Of a stretch of DNA of 51,995 nucleotides, positions 44,373-51,995 are shown in pieces. The translations under genes were made by a program, and so were the position numbers. Positions within the stretch are counted from its first letter, which is position 1, and every line of letters begins with the position of its first letter. The notes under the pieces were generated by a model, which had not been told where the DNA came from, did not search any database, and worked only from the letters and a program-made list of their open reading frames with translations. Origin of the DNA: Elusimicrobiota bacterium (GTDB lineage Bacteria; Elusimicrobiota; Elusimicrobia; UBA1565; UBA9628); NCBI GenBank assembly GCA_016212825.1, contig JACRDS010000084.1:1-51995 (forward strand). The letters run 5' to 3'.

Positions 44373-45305
44373 CTACGACTTGACGGCGTAGACTTCGATT
44401 GTGCCGCCCCGGCGCAAGAGAGCCTCCAGGACCGTGAGGAGCAGCGCCAGCCCCAGCAGGGGAAGCAGCAGGGCCAGGACCAGCAGGCAGGCCCAGGGAT
44501 GCTCCCGCGCGGTCCCGCTGCGCGCGCTGGGCGCCTTGAGCAGGTCGTAGAGCAGGTTCTCCGGGAAGCCCAGGGCGTTGTAGAGGCTCTGCAGCCAGCC
44601 GAAAGGGTTCTGCTCCAGGGAGAAGTGGTCGCTCTGCACCACGCGGAAGGAGTGCCGCGCCAGCAGCGTCTCCAGGGCCCGCGTCCCGACGTGGGTGTAG
44701 TGGCGGGGCACGTCGAGGTGGAACCAGTGCCGGCCGAAGAGGCGCGCCTGCAGGCTCTCGGAGTTGGGCAGGGCCACGGCCAGCAGCCCGCCGGGCTTGA
44801 GGATGCGGCGAGCGCGCGCCAGGGCTTGGCCGGGGTCCGGGAAGTGCTCCAGCGTATGCCAGAAGACCACGGCCGCGAAGCGCTCCGCTTCGGCGGGGCA
44901 GTCGAGGAACCCGCCGGTGCGCACGTCGAGCCCCAGGCGGTTGCGGGCGTGCCAGGCCGCGGCCTCGTTGAGCTCCACGCCGCAGGCGGCGTAGCCCAGG
45001 GCGCGCAGGCCTTCCAGCATGATGCCCCGGCCGCAGCCCACGTCGAGCACGGCCCCGGGCGGCACGCGCCGGCGCAGGACGCGCGCCCGCCGGCGCCGGA
45101 ACCAGCGGGTCAGCAGCTCGAAGAGGGCGTTGAAGCGCACGTTCTCCTTGCCGTAGTACGCTTCCGGGTACCAGCGGCCGATCTCGGTGGGCGGCACCGG
45201 CGGCGCCGTGAGGCCCAGGCCGCAGGTCCGGCAGCGCAGCACCTGGAACTCCCCGACGGAGAGACCCCGCTCGAGGCGTTCCCCGCCGCACGCGAGGCAG
45301 TTCAT
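44373..45305 (-). CDS. Class I methyltransferase (Methyltransf_23-like) with N-terminal Cys-pair zinc-ribbon
   Basis: MNCLACGGERLERGLSVGEFQVLRCRTCGLGLTAPP; AVLDVGCGRGIMLEGLRALGYAACGVELNEAAA; FWHTLEHFPDPGQALARARRILKPGGLLAVALPN. Confidence 0.88.
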   Translation of the reverse strand: MNCLACGGERLERGLSVGEFQVLRCRTCGLGLTAPPVPPTEIGRWYPEAYYGKENVRFNALFELLTRWFRRRRARVLRRRVPPGAVLDVGCGRGIMLEGLRALGYAACGVELNEAAAWHARNRLGLDVRTGGFLDCPAEAERFAAVVFWHTLEHFPDPGQALARARRILKPGGLLAVALPNSESLQARLFGRHWFHLDVPRHYTHVGTRALETLLARHSFRVVQSDHFSLEQNPFGWLQSLYNALGFPENLLYDLLKAPSARSGTAREHPWACLLVLALLLPLLGLALLLTVLEALLRRGGTIEVYAVKS

Positions 45306-46462
45306 GCCCGCCTCTGCCTGCGCTCCCAGGCCTCAGCCAGCACTGCGGCGGAGAGAGCGATGAGCGGCAGCATCATGGGCAGGCGGTAGCGCACGATGGC
45401 CGAGACCAGGGCGTAGACGCCGGTCCCCAGCAGGAGCATGGCCGCATAGAGCCGGACGTCTCCGCTGCGGCGCCAGAACAGGACCAGTCCCAGCAGCCCC
45501 AGTGGGATGAGCCAGCCGTCCGAGAGCAGGCTCGCGGCTTTGATGAGCCTGTAGGAGTGCGGGTACTGCCGGGGGTAAGGATAGAAGCGCCAGAGCTTGA
45601 CGGCCTGGCGCCCCGCATGGGCCAGGTACTCGCCGGGCCGGGCGCGGATGTGCTCCCGGGCCGCCTTCATGAACGCCTCCTGCTGGCGGCCGTCGTCCAT
45701 CGGATAGTAGAGGAGCATGTCCTGGGCCGCGCTCCACTTCGGGTCGCCGCGCTCGAACTCGATCTCCCGGGCGGTGCCCCGGTACTCTTCGGGGACGATG
45801 AGGGCGGTGTAGAAGTTGAAGCCGGCCAGGGTGCTGCCGGGGATGAAGCGGCCGAAGACCGCGTAGTTGCGCAAGGTCCAGGCGCCGGGGAAGAGCGCCC
45901 AGGCGCTCAGGAGCAGGGCCGCGGCCAGGCGCGCCCGGCGCAGGGCCAGCCCGGCGATGGCGAGGGCCAGGGCCCCGGTGATGAGGAGCCACGACGAAAA
46001 AGTCACCGCGCACAGCCCGGAGACGAGCCCGGCCGCGAGGGCCGCGGCCGGACGCGGCTCGTCCAGGAACCGGACCATGAGGAGCAGGGCGGCCGCGACC
46101 AGGAAGCAGGCCAAAGACTCGCGCAGGAAATAGGCGCAGTAGTAGATCCCGTAGGGATAGAACGCCGTCACGGCCACGGCGATGAGCTGGGCGCTCTCCC
46201 CAGCCAGGCGCCTGGCGAGCAGGCCCACGAGCCAGCAGGTCGCCGCGCCCAGCAGGCACTGGGCGATGAGCACAGCGAAGGGATGGACGCCGCAGACCAG
46301 GTAGACCGCGGCGATGAAGAAGGGGAGCCCCGGCTCCCGGGCCGCGGTGGGCACGCCAGGCTCGCGGTCCGCCCCGGGAACCTGAGGGTGGAAGAAATAG
46401 TAGTTCCCGCGCGCGACGATCTGCCGGGCGATGGTCTCGTACTCGTCGTTGTTGAACTGCAC
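45302..46462 (-). CDS. GT-C-type membrane glycosyltransferase-like protein; true start probably upstream of 46462
   Basis: MQFNNDEYETIARQIVARGNYYFFHPQVPG..EPGLPFFIAAVYLVCG, multi-TM; an upstream in-frame hydrophobic segment lacks an ATG/GTG/TTG. Confidence 0.75.
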   Translation of the reverse strand: MQFNNDEYETIARQIVARGNYYFFHPQVPGADREPGVPTAAREPGLPFFIAAVYLVCGVHPFAVLIAQCLLGAATCWLVGLLARRLAGESAQLIAVAVTAFYPYGIYYCAYFLRESLACFLVAAALLLMVRFLDEPRPAAALAAGLVSGLCAVTFSSWLLITGALALAIAGLALRRARLAAALLLSAWALFPGAWTLRNYAVFGRFIPGSTLAGFNFYTALIVPEEYRGTAREIEFERGDPKWSAAQDMLLYYPMDDGRQQEAFMKAAREHIRARPGEYLAHAGRQAVKLWRFYPYPRQYPHSYRLIKAASLLSDGWLIPLGLLGLVLFWRRSGDVRLYAAMLLLGTGVYALVSAIVRYRLPMMLPLIALSAAVLAEAWERRQRRA

Positions 46463-46560
46463 GGCGCCCCGGGACCAGGCGTGCGATGCGTAGCCGGCGC
46501 GCAGGAGGAAGGCTGCGCCCAGGAGCAGCCCCCACAGGAGCGGGCGTCTGAGCGCCGGGT

Positions 46561-47340
46561 TCAGGACGCTCTCCGGCAGCCGTCGAACATGGGGATCTTC
46601 AGCAGTCCCTTAGACCAGAGCCAGTAAGTGGTCATGGACTTGAGCACGTTGAGGCCGTAGCTGACCACGTTGACCCCGCACTTCTCCTTGCCATAATAGG
46701 TCGGGATGGGCATCTCCACGATGCTCAGGCCCAGGATTTTGAACTGGATGATGATGTCCGTGTCGAAGTGGTAGTCGTTGGAGCAGAGCTCGAAGGGGAC
46801 CTTGGCCAGCGCCGCGCAGCGGAAGACCCGGAAACCGGAGTGGAACTCGGTGAGCCGCATGCCCAGGATCCGGTTCTGGATGGCGGTGAGGAACTTGTTG
46901 CCCAGGAACTTGTAGAGCGGCATGCCGCCCGCCAGGGGCAGGCCCGCGATGCGCGAGCCGAAGACCATGTCCGCCTCGCCGTGCTCCAGGGGCTCCAACA
47001 GGTAGGGGATCTTCTCCGGGGCGTACTGGGCGTCGCCGTGCAGCATGACCACGATGTCGAAGCCGTTGTCTATGGCGTAGCGGTAGGCGAACTTCTGGCT
47101 GCCCCCGTAGCCGCGGTTGGTCTCGTTGCGGAAGACCTCCAGCTTGTCGAGGCCCTTGGCCTCCCGGTAGCCGATCCCGATGAGGTGGGTGTTGTCAGGG
47201 CTGGCGTTGTCCACCACGAAGATCTTGCGCACCTTCTCCTTGATCTCCGGCGGGATGCGGTCGAGGACCACGGGCAGGGTGTAGGCCGCGTTGTAGGCAG
47301 GGATGAAGATGGCGATCTTGAGGGGGTGGGGCTCAAGCAT
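46561..47340 (-). CDS. Glycosyltransferase family 2
   Basis: KIAIFIPAYNAAYTLPVVLDRIPPEIKEKVRKIFVVDNASPDNTH..VVMLHGDAQYAPEKIPYLLEPL..MVFGSR. Confidence 0.9.
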   Translation of the reverse strand: MLEPHPLKIAIFIPAYNAAYTLPVVLDRIPPEIKEKVRKIFVVDNASPDNTHLIGIGYREAKGLDKLEVFRNETNRGYGGSQKFAYRYAIDNGFDIVVMLHGDAQYAPEKIPYLLEPLEHGEADMVFGSRIAGLPLAGGMPLYKFLGNKFLTAIQNRILGMRLTEFHSGFRVFRCAALAKVPFELCSNDYHFDTDIIIQFKILGLSIVEMPIPTYYGKEKCGVNVVSYGLNVLKSMTTYWLWSKGLLKIPMFDGCRRAS

Positions 47341-48214
47341 GCTGGCGGAACCTCGCGGAGAAGAGCGTCAGGGCCTGCGGCAGGTCTGGCGGCGCCTCGC
47401 CCAGGGCCGAACGGAGCTTGTCCGTGGTGAGGCCGCCCTTGAGCGGCCGCCGCGCTTTCTGTCCGAGCACGCGCGTGGGCACCCCCCGGATGAGGCCGGG
47501 GTCCAGGGACATGGCCCTGGCCAGGGCTGCGGCCAGTTCCGAGCGGGTCATCCAATCCCGGCCCACGACGTTGAAGACCCCGTCCCTGCCGGACTGGACC
47601 AGGCGCAGGCAGGCTTCGGCCAGGTACTCGGCCAAAGTCGGGTTGCACCACTGGTCGTCGGGGGCCTGGAAGGCCTGGCCGGCGCGCAGGCGCTCATGGA
47701 CCTGCATGGCGAAGTTCTTGGTCCCCGGCGCCCAGCTGAACACGGCGGTGGTGCGCACGATGAGGGCGCCGTGAGGATAGGAATGGAGCAGGCGCTCCGC
47801 CTCGAGCTTGGCCTTGCCGTAGGCGCTGATGGGGCGGGGCGCGGCCTCCTCGCTGTAGGGGCCGGCCTCGCCGTCGAAGACGTAGTCGCTGGAGAAGAGC
47901 ACGATGCGGGCGCGGCGCGGCGCGGCCGCCTCCAGGACGTGGCGCATGCCGCCGACGATGACGGCCTGCGCCTGCTCGGGGTGCTCCTCGCAGAAATCCA
48001 CTCCGCCCGGGGCGTTCTGCGTCAGGAACACCAGGTCCGGAGCGACGGCATCGAGGCACCGGCGCACCGCGTCCCGGTCGCGGATGTCGAGCGGGAGGGA
48101 GCCGTCTTTGGGGCGGGAGCAGTGCGTCCCGGTCACGGAGACCCTGCGCTCGCGGAGCAGGGACGCGAGCGCGGCTCCCAGTTGGCCCGACGCGCCGACC
48201 ACCAGGGCCTTCAT
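47333..48214 (-). CDS. RmlD-like NAD(P)-dependent sugar reductase (SDR)
   Basis: MKALVVGASGQLGAALASLLRERRVSVTGTHCSR..FSSDYVFDGEAGPYSEEAAPRPISAYGKAKLEAERLL..VGRDWMTRSELAAALARAM. Confidence 0.88.
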   Translation of the reverse strand: MKALVVGASGQLGAALASLLRERRVSVTGTHCSRPKDGSLPLDIRDRDAVRRCLDAVAPDLVFLTQNAPGGVDFCEEHPEQAQAVIVGGMRHVLEAAAPRRARIVLFSSDYVFDGEAGPYSEEAAPRPISAYGKAKLEAERLLHSYPHGALIVRTTAVFSWAPGTKNFAMQVHERLRAGQAFQAPDDQWCNPTLAEYLAEACLRLVQSGRDGVFNVVGRDWMTRSELAAALARAMSLDPGLIRGVPTRVLGQKARRPLKGGLTTDKLRSALGEAPPDLPQALTLFSARFRQHA

Positions 48215-48675
48215 CCGCCGCCCCGCTCGGCCGCGCCCACGGCCCAGTCATAGGGGATGTCCTTGGAGAAAGGATCGATCCGGACGATCTCGGCCGGGTT
48301 GTGCGCCACCGTGGCGCAGTTGGCCACGATGGCTGGGAAGGAGGATATCCCCTGGAAGCCGTTCCAGACCCCCGGCGGGACCGTGACCAGGGCGTAGCGG
48401 TCCTGGCCCGTGGCGACGACCTGCACCCGGCCGCGGGTGGGGGACTTGGGCCGCGCGTCGTAGAGCACCAGCTTGATCTGGCCGCTGACCACCGCGTAGT
48501 TGAGAGTCATCCGCTTGTGCATGTGCCAGCCCTTGACCACGCCCGGGTTGACCACGGAGAAGTAGATCTCGCCGAACCTCTCGAACCAGGGGTCGTCGCG
48601 GCGCAGCATGCGCATGACCTTGCCGCGCTCGTCGACGATCTGGCGCAGGGGCCGGACGGAGACGCCCTTGATCAT
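48211..48675 (-). CDS. dTDP-4-dehydrorhamnose 3,5-epimerase-family cupin protein
   Basis: VRPLRQIVDERGKVMRMLRRDDPWFERFGEIYFSVVNPGVVKGWHMHKRMTLNYAVVSGQIKLVLYD..VTVPPGVWNGFQGIS. Confidence 0.85.
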   Translation of the reverse strand: MIKGVSVRPLRQIVDERGKVMRMLRRDDPWFERFGEIYFSVVNPGVVKGWHMHKRMTLNYAVVSGQIKLVLYDARPKSPTRGRVQVVATGQDRYALVTVPPGVWNGFQGISSFPAIVANCATVAHNPAEIVRIDPFSKDIPYDWAVGAAERGGG

Positions 48676-49658
48676 CGGGCCAGCCGGCCGCGGTACCAGG
48701 AGATGGTCTCGCGCAGCCCCTCTGCGAGGGAGTATTCCGGCCGCCAGCCCAGGACGCGGGACGCCTTGGCGCTGGAGAGGTACTGGTGCCGGATCTCGCC
48801 GCGCGCCGTGGCCCTGATGTCCGGCTTGAGCCGGCTCCCCATGAGGCGGCTTATCGCCGCGACCAGGGCGAGCACGGTCAGGGGACGGTTGGGTCCGAAG
48901 TTGAAGCATCCTCCGGCCAGCCTCCTGGGCTCCAGGGCGTCGGCCAGGAGCAGGTAGGCGCGGGCCACGTCCTTGACGTAGACGTAATCGCGCTTGTCGC
49001 GGCCGTCGCTGCGCAGGACGGGCCTCTCCCCGCGCAGCAAAGACCGGATGGTGCCGGGGACGATACGGCTCCAGTGCAGGTCCCCTCCGCCGTAGACGTT
49101 GCCGCAGCGGGCCACGGCCACGGGCAGGCCGTAGGCGTGGAAATAGCTCTGGGCCAGCAGATCGCCGCAGCTCTTGGACACCTCGTAGGGCTGGCGCCCG
49201 GCCAGGGGCGCGTCTTCCCCGTAGGGCAGGCGGCTCTGCTCCCCGTAGGCCTTGTCGCTGGAGGCGAAGACGATGCGGCGCACCGCCTTCCCTTCGGCCC
49301 GGCAGGCTTCCAGGAGGTTGTAGGTGCCGCGGATGTTGGACTCGAAAGTCTCCAGGGGGTCTTCCCAGGCCGGCTCCACCAAGGTCTGGGCGGCGAGGTG
49401 GAAGACGGTGTCGGCTCCGCGCACGGCCTTCGCGACGGCCCTCCGGTCCTCCAGCCGTCCCAGGACGATCGCGCAGCGCCGCGCGTCGCCGTCGCGGAAG
49501 AAGGGCGAGGCGGGGTCGCGCTCCAGGACCAGGGCCGTGACCCGGACGCCCCGCGCCAGCAGGTCCTTGACCAGCCAGGAGCCGATGAAGCCCGCGGCGC
49601 CAGTGACCAGGACGCGGCGTCGCGCCCAGTCTCCCCTCAGCGGCCGCGAGGCTGCCAT
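48672..49658 (-). CDS. rfbG: CDP-glucose 4,6-dehydratase
   Basis: RRVLVTGAAGFIGSWLVKDLLARGVRVTALVLERDPASPFF..FHLAAQTLVEPAWEDPLETFESNIRGTYNLLEACR..VFASSDKAYGEQSRLPYGEDAPL..PYEVSK. Confidence 0.9.
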   Translation of the reverse strand: MAASRPLRGDWARRRVLVTGAAGFIGSWLVKDLLARGVRVTALVLERDPASPFFRDGDARRCAIVLGRLEDRRAVAKAVRGADTVFHLAAQTLVEPAWEDPLETFESNIRGTYNLLEACRAEGKAVRRIVFASSDKAYGEQSRLPYGEDAPLAGRQPYEVSKSCGDLLAQSYFHAYGLPVAVARCGNVYGGGDLHWSRIVPGTIRSLLRGERPVLRSDGRDKRDYVYVKDVARAYLLLADALEPRRLAGGCFNFGPNRPLTVLALVAAISRLMGSRLKPDIRATARGEIRHQYLSSAKASRVLGWRPEYSLAEGLRETISWYRGRLAR

Positions 49659-50410
49659 GGCGCCTTGCCGCTCCGCCAGAGGTCTTCGAGGAGCCGCAGA
49701 TCGCGCATGGTGTCCATGCATTGCCAGAAGTCGCCGTGCTGGTAGGCCATGAGCTGGCCCTTCGCGGCCAGACGCTCGAGCGGAGCCTGCTCGAAGATCG
49801 TCCGGTCGCCCTCGATGTAGTCCGCGACCGCGGGCTCCAGGACGAAGAACCCGCCGTTGATCCAGCCCTCGCCGATCTGGGGCTTCTCCACGAAGCGGGA
49901 CACGCGGTTCTTCTTGAACTGCAGGCCGCCGAAGCGCGCCGGGGGCCGCACCGCGGTCACCGTGGCGGCCTTGCCGTGGCTGCGGTGGAACGCCAGGAGC
50001 TTCTTGAGGTCCACGTCGGAGAGGCCGTCGCCGTAGGTGAGCATGATGGTCTGGCCCTTGGCGTAGCGGAGCAGCCTCTTGACCCGGCCCCCGGTCTGGG
50101 TGGCTTCTCCCGAATCGAGCAGATGGACGGTCCAGTCCTCGGCCGGCCGGCCCAGATGCTCCACCCGGCCTTGGGCCAGGTGCACGACGAGCTCCTGGGC
50201 CCGGTGGTGGTAGTCGATGAAGTAGTCCTTGATGACCTCGCCCTTGTAGCCCAGGGCCAGCATGAACTCCTTGAACCCGAAGCGCGCGTAGTGCTTCATG
50301 ATGTGCCAGAGGATGGGCCGGCCGCCGACCTCCACCATGGGCTTGGGGATGCGGTCGGTCATCTCGGAGAGGCGCGAGCCCATGCCGCCGGCGAGTATGC
50401 CGACTCTCAT
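49637..50410 (-). CDS. rfbF: Glucose-1-phosphate cytidylyltransferase
   Basis: MRVGILAGGMGSRLSEMTDRIPKPMVEVGGRPILWHIMKHYARFGFKEFMLALGYKGEVIKDYF; LTYGDGLSDVDLKKLLAFH; GWINGGFFVLEP; FWQCMDTMRD. Confidence 0.95.
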   Translation of the reverse strand: MRVGILAGGMGSRLSEMTDRIPKPMVEVGGRPILWHIMKHYARFGFKEFMLALGYKGEVIKDYFIDYHHRAQELVVHLAQGRVEHLGRPAEDWTVHLLDSGEATQTGGRVKRLLRYAKGQTIMLTYGDGLSDVDLKKLLAFHRSHGKAATVTAVRPPARFGGLQFKKNRVSRFVEKPQIGEGWINGGFFVLEPAVADYIEGDRTIFEQAPLERLAAKGQLMAYQHGDFWQCMDTMRDLRLLEDLWRSGKAPWQPRGR

Positions 50411-50452
50411 GAGGCCAATGTTAGCAATTCTTCCCGGCGAAAAGAAGCGGCC

Positions 50453-51619
50453 TTAGCGGCGCGGACGGGCGGCCGTCACCGGCTCGATCCAGAGGGAATA
50501 CAGGTACCGGTCGTTGCGGCGGATGCCGCGGGCCGCCTCCAGGATGGCTTTGAGCTGGGCTTCCAGGGCGCGCGGCGGGGTGTCCGGCTTGATGTCCGCG
50601 CCGAGCTTCCAGGAATAATAGGAGCGCACCCACTCCGGGAGCAGCAGGTAGTCGGACCACAGGCCGCGGCCGTCCCCCAGGGCCGCGCGCGTCAGCGCGC
50701 GGTTGACGTAGGCCCAGAGCGGGGAGTTGCCGAAGCGGCAGGCCGCGTCGAGGTCGACGAGGGCTTCCCGGTGCCGGCCCATGAGGCGCCGGGCCTCTCC
50801 CCGCCAGATCAGGGCTTCCTGGTCCTCGGGATGCTCCTGGAGCTGGGCGTCGAGGTCCGCCAGGGCCTCCCGGAAGCGCTTGAGCTTGAGGAGGACGGCG
50901 CCGCGCCAGCACAGGGCCAGCGGCGAGCGGCGCGCGACCGCGGCGTCGAGGTCGGGCAGGGCCCGGCGGTATTCGCCGATCCAGAGCCGCATCTCGCCGC
51001 GCCAGCCCAGCACCGAGGTCCGGTCCGATTCCGGGACCTCGCGCAGGAGCCTGTCCATGGTCCGCAGGGCGCGGGCCTTGGCGCCCTGGGAGAGGTCGAG
51101 CTCGGCGAGCAGGGCGCGGGCCTTCCAGACCTGAGGGGAGCTCTCCAGGACCGCCCGGAACTCGGCCGCGGCCGCGTCCTTGTCCCAGTGGTTGTTGAGG
51201 AGCATGAGGCCGCGGTGCCAGCGCATCCAGCCGTAGCGGCGCGGCAGGCCGGAGAGTTTCTCGCTCTCGCGCAGGGCGTCGTAGGACCAGCGCAGGCGGT
51301 CCAGGAGCACGGTGTTGAGCAGCAGGTACCAGGCGCGCAAGCGTCCGCGGCCGGAGCGCTTGAGCGAGGCGCGCAGGAGGTCGTAGAACTTGGAGTCCGG
51401 GGCGGTGGACATGCCCCGGTCCACGGGGTACATGATGGCCTCCACGACCTCGGCGGGCGGCCGCGTGGCCATGATGCGCTCGCCGATGGCGAAGGCGGGG
51501 TCGAACTGCCCGGCCGCCACCAGGGCGCGCATGCGCTGGACCAGGAGCTTGAGCGCCTCGAGGCGCCGCGAGCCGGGCGGCAGGTCCCACGGGCTGGACG
51601 GTCTCTTGGTGGCGCTCAT
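50453..51619 (-). CDS. TPR-repeat protein
   Basis: KARALLAELDLSQGAKARALRTMDRLL..LGWRGEMRLWIGEYRRALPDLDAAVARRSPLALCWRGAVLLKLKRFREALADLDAQLQEHPEDQEALIWRGEARRLMGRHREALVDLDAA. Confidence 0.82.
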   Translation of the reverse strand: MSATKRPSSPWDLPPGSRRLEALKLLVQRMRALVAAGQFDPAFAIGERIMATRPPAEVVEAIMYPVDRGMSTAPDSKFYDLLRASLKRSGRGRLRAWYLLLNTVLLDRLRWSYDALRESEKLSGLPRRYGWMRWHRGLMLLNNHWDKDAAAAEFRAVLESSPQVWKARALLAELDLSQGAKARALRTMDRLLREVPESDRTSVLGWRGEMRLWIGEYRRALPDLDAAVARRSPLALCWRGAVLLKLKRFREALADLDAQLQEHPEDQEALIWRGEARRLMGRHREALVDLDAACRFGNSPLWAYVNRALTRAALGDGRGLWSDYLLLPEWVRSYYSWKLGADIKPDTPPRALEAQLKAILEAARGIRRNDRYLYSLWIEPVTAARPRR

Positions 51620-51645
51620 CGGGAGACATTATATACCATGTCCCC

Positions 51646-51995
51646 GTGGCCACGACCGCCGCCTCGGCCCTCTACGACAGCGTCGCGGACCGCTTCGCGC
51701 CGCAGTACGACATCACCAGCCTCCTGACCAACGTCAACCGGGAGCACGCGGAAGAGGAGCTCGACGCCGCGGCCATCCGCGAGGCCTGGCGCGGCCATGT
51801 CCGGCGCGACAAGGGGGGCGCCTGCCGCTGCGAGCTCTCCGCCTACATCCACATCCCCTTCTGCCGGCGGAAGTGCGCCTACTGCTGCTACTACTCCGTG
51901 CCCCTGGAGGAGAGCCGCTGGCTGAGCCGCTATCTCGCGGCCCTGGGGGAGCAACTGGAGTATTTCGCCCCGGCCTTCGCGGGCCGGCGCTTCGA
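51646..51995 (+). CDS. HemN-like radical SAM protein, 3' end outside window
   Basis: GTG start; translation VATTAASALYDSVADRFAPQYDITSLLTNVNREHAEEEL..CELSAYIHIPFCRRKCAYCCYYSVPLEESRWLSRYLAALGEQLEYF; CxxxCxxC. Not in the ORF track because it is truncated. Confidence 0.85.
   Translation, partial: MATTAASALYDSVADRFAPQYDITSLLTNVNREHAEEELDAAAIREAWRGHVRRDKGGACRCELSAYIHIPFCRRKCAYCCYYSVPLEESRWLSRYLAALGEQLEYFAPAFAGRRF

Noticed and set aside
49721-51727. 668-aa plus-strand ORF
   Set aside because: Antisense to rfbF and the TPR gene; no domain-like pattern.
1-51995. rRNA, tRNA, or phage/defence system
   Set aside because: No recognisable rRNA/tRNA sequence, phage structural genes or known defence effectors were seen; a tRNAscan/DefenseFinder run would be the decisive check.

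Overview
High-GC bacterial chromosomal window of about 52 kb, densely coding and dominated by envelope-glycan genes. I count roughly 35 protein-coding genes. They include seven GT-C-type multi-TM proteins (one fused to a GT2 domain), a GT2+methyltransferase fusion, an O-antigen-ligase/TPR protein, a GT4, and a CDP-deoxyhexose gene set (rfbF, rfbG, a cupin epimerase, an RmlD-like SDR, with rfbH on the other side of an IS91-family element). There are also four radical SAM proteins (three with a cobalamin-binding-type layout, one HemN-like at the right edge), several TPR proteins, a Ycf46-like AAA+ ATPase, a SUMF1/FGE-like protein, and an ECF sigma/FecR-like anti-sigma locus next to secreted MsrAB and thioredoxin. 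No rRNA, tRNA or CRISPR was recognised. The most notable observations are: (i) many non-coupled genes have a TANNNT -10 box ending about 7-12 nt before the start codon, suggesting widespread leaderless or near-leaderless transcription; (ii) a perfect 18-bp-stem palindrome that exactly fills the gap between two convergent stop codons; (iii) a head-to-head pair of paralogous GT-C genes; (iv) an intact IS91-family element plus a deleted relic whose junction falls at a GGGAC microhomology; (v) an apparent frameshift in a B12/radical SAM gene; (vi) a 198-bp near-identical tandem repeat in a TPR-like gene at the left edge; (vii) an ascarylose-like pathway gene set; (viii) a pseudogene relic of a heptad-repeat coiled-coil gene; (ix) a radical SAM protein with a STAS-like tail. 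All coordinates were counted by hand and all family calls come from motif recognition, without database searches.
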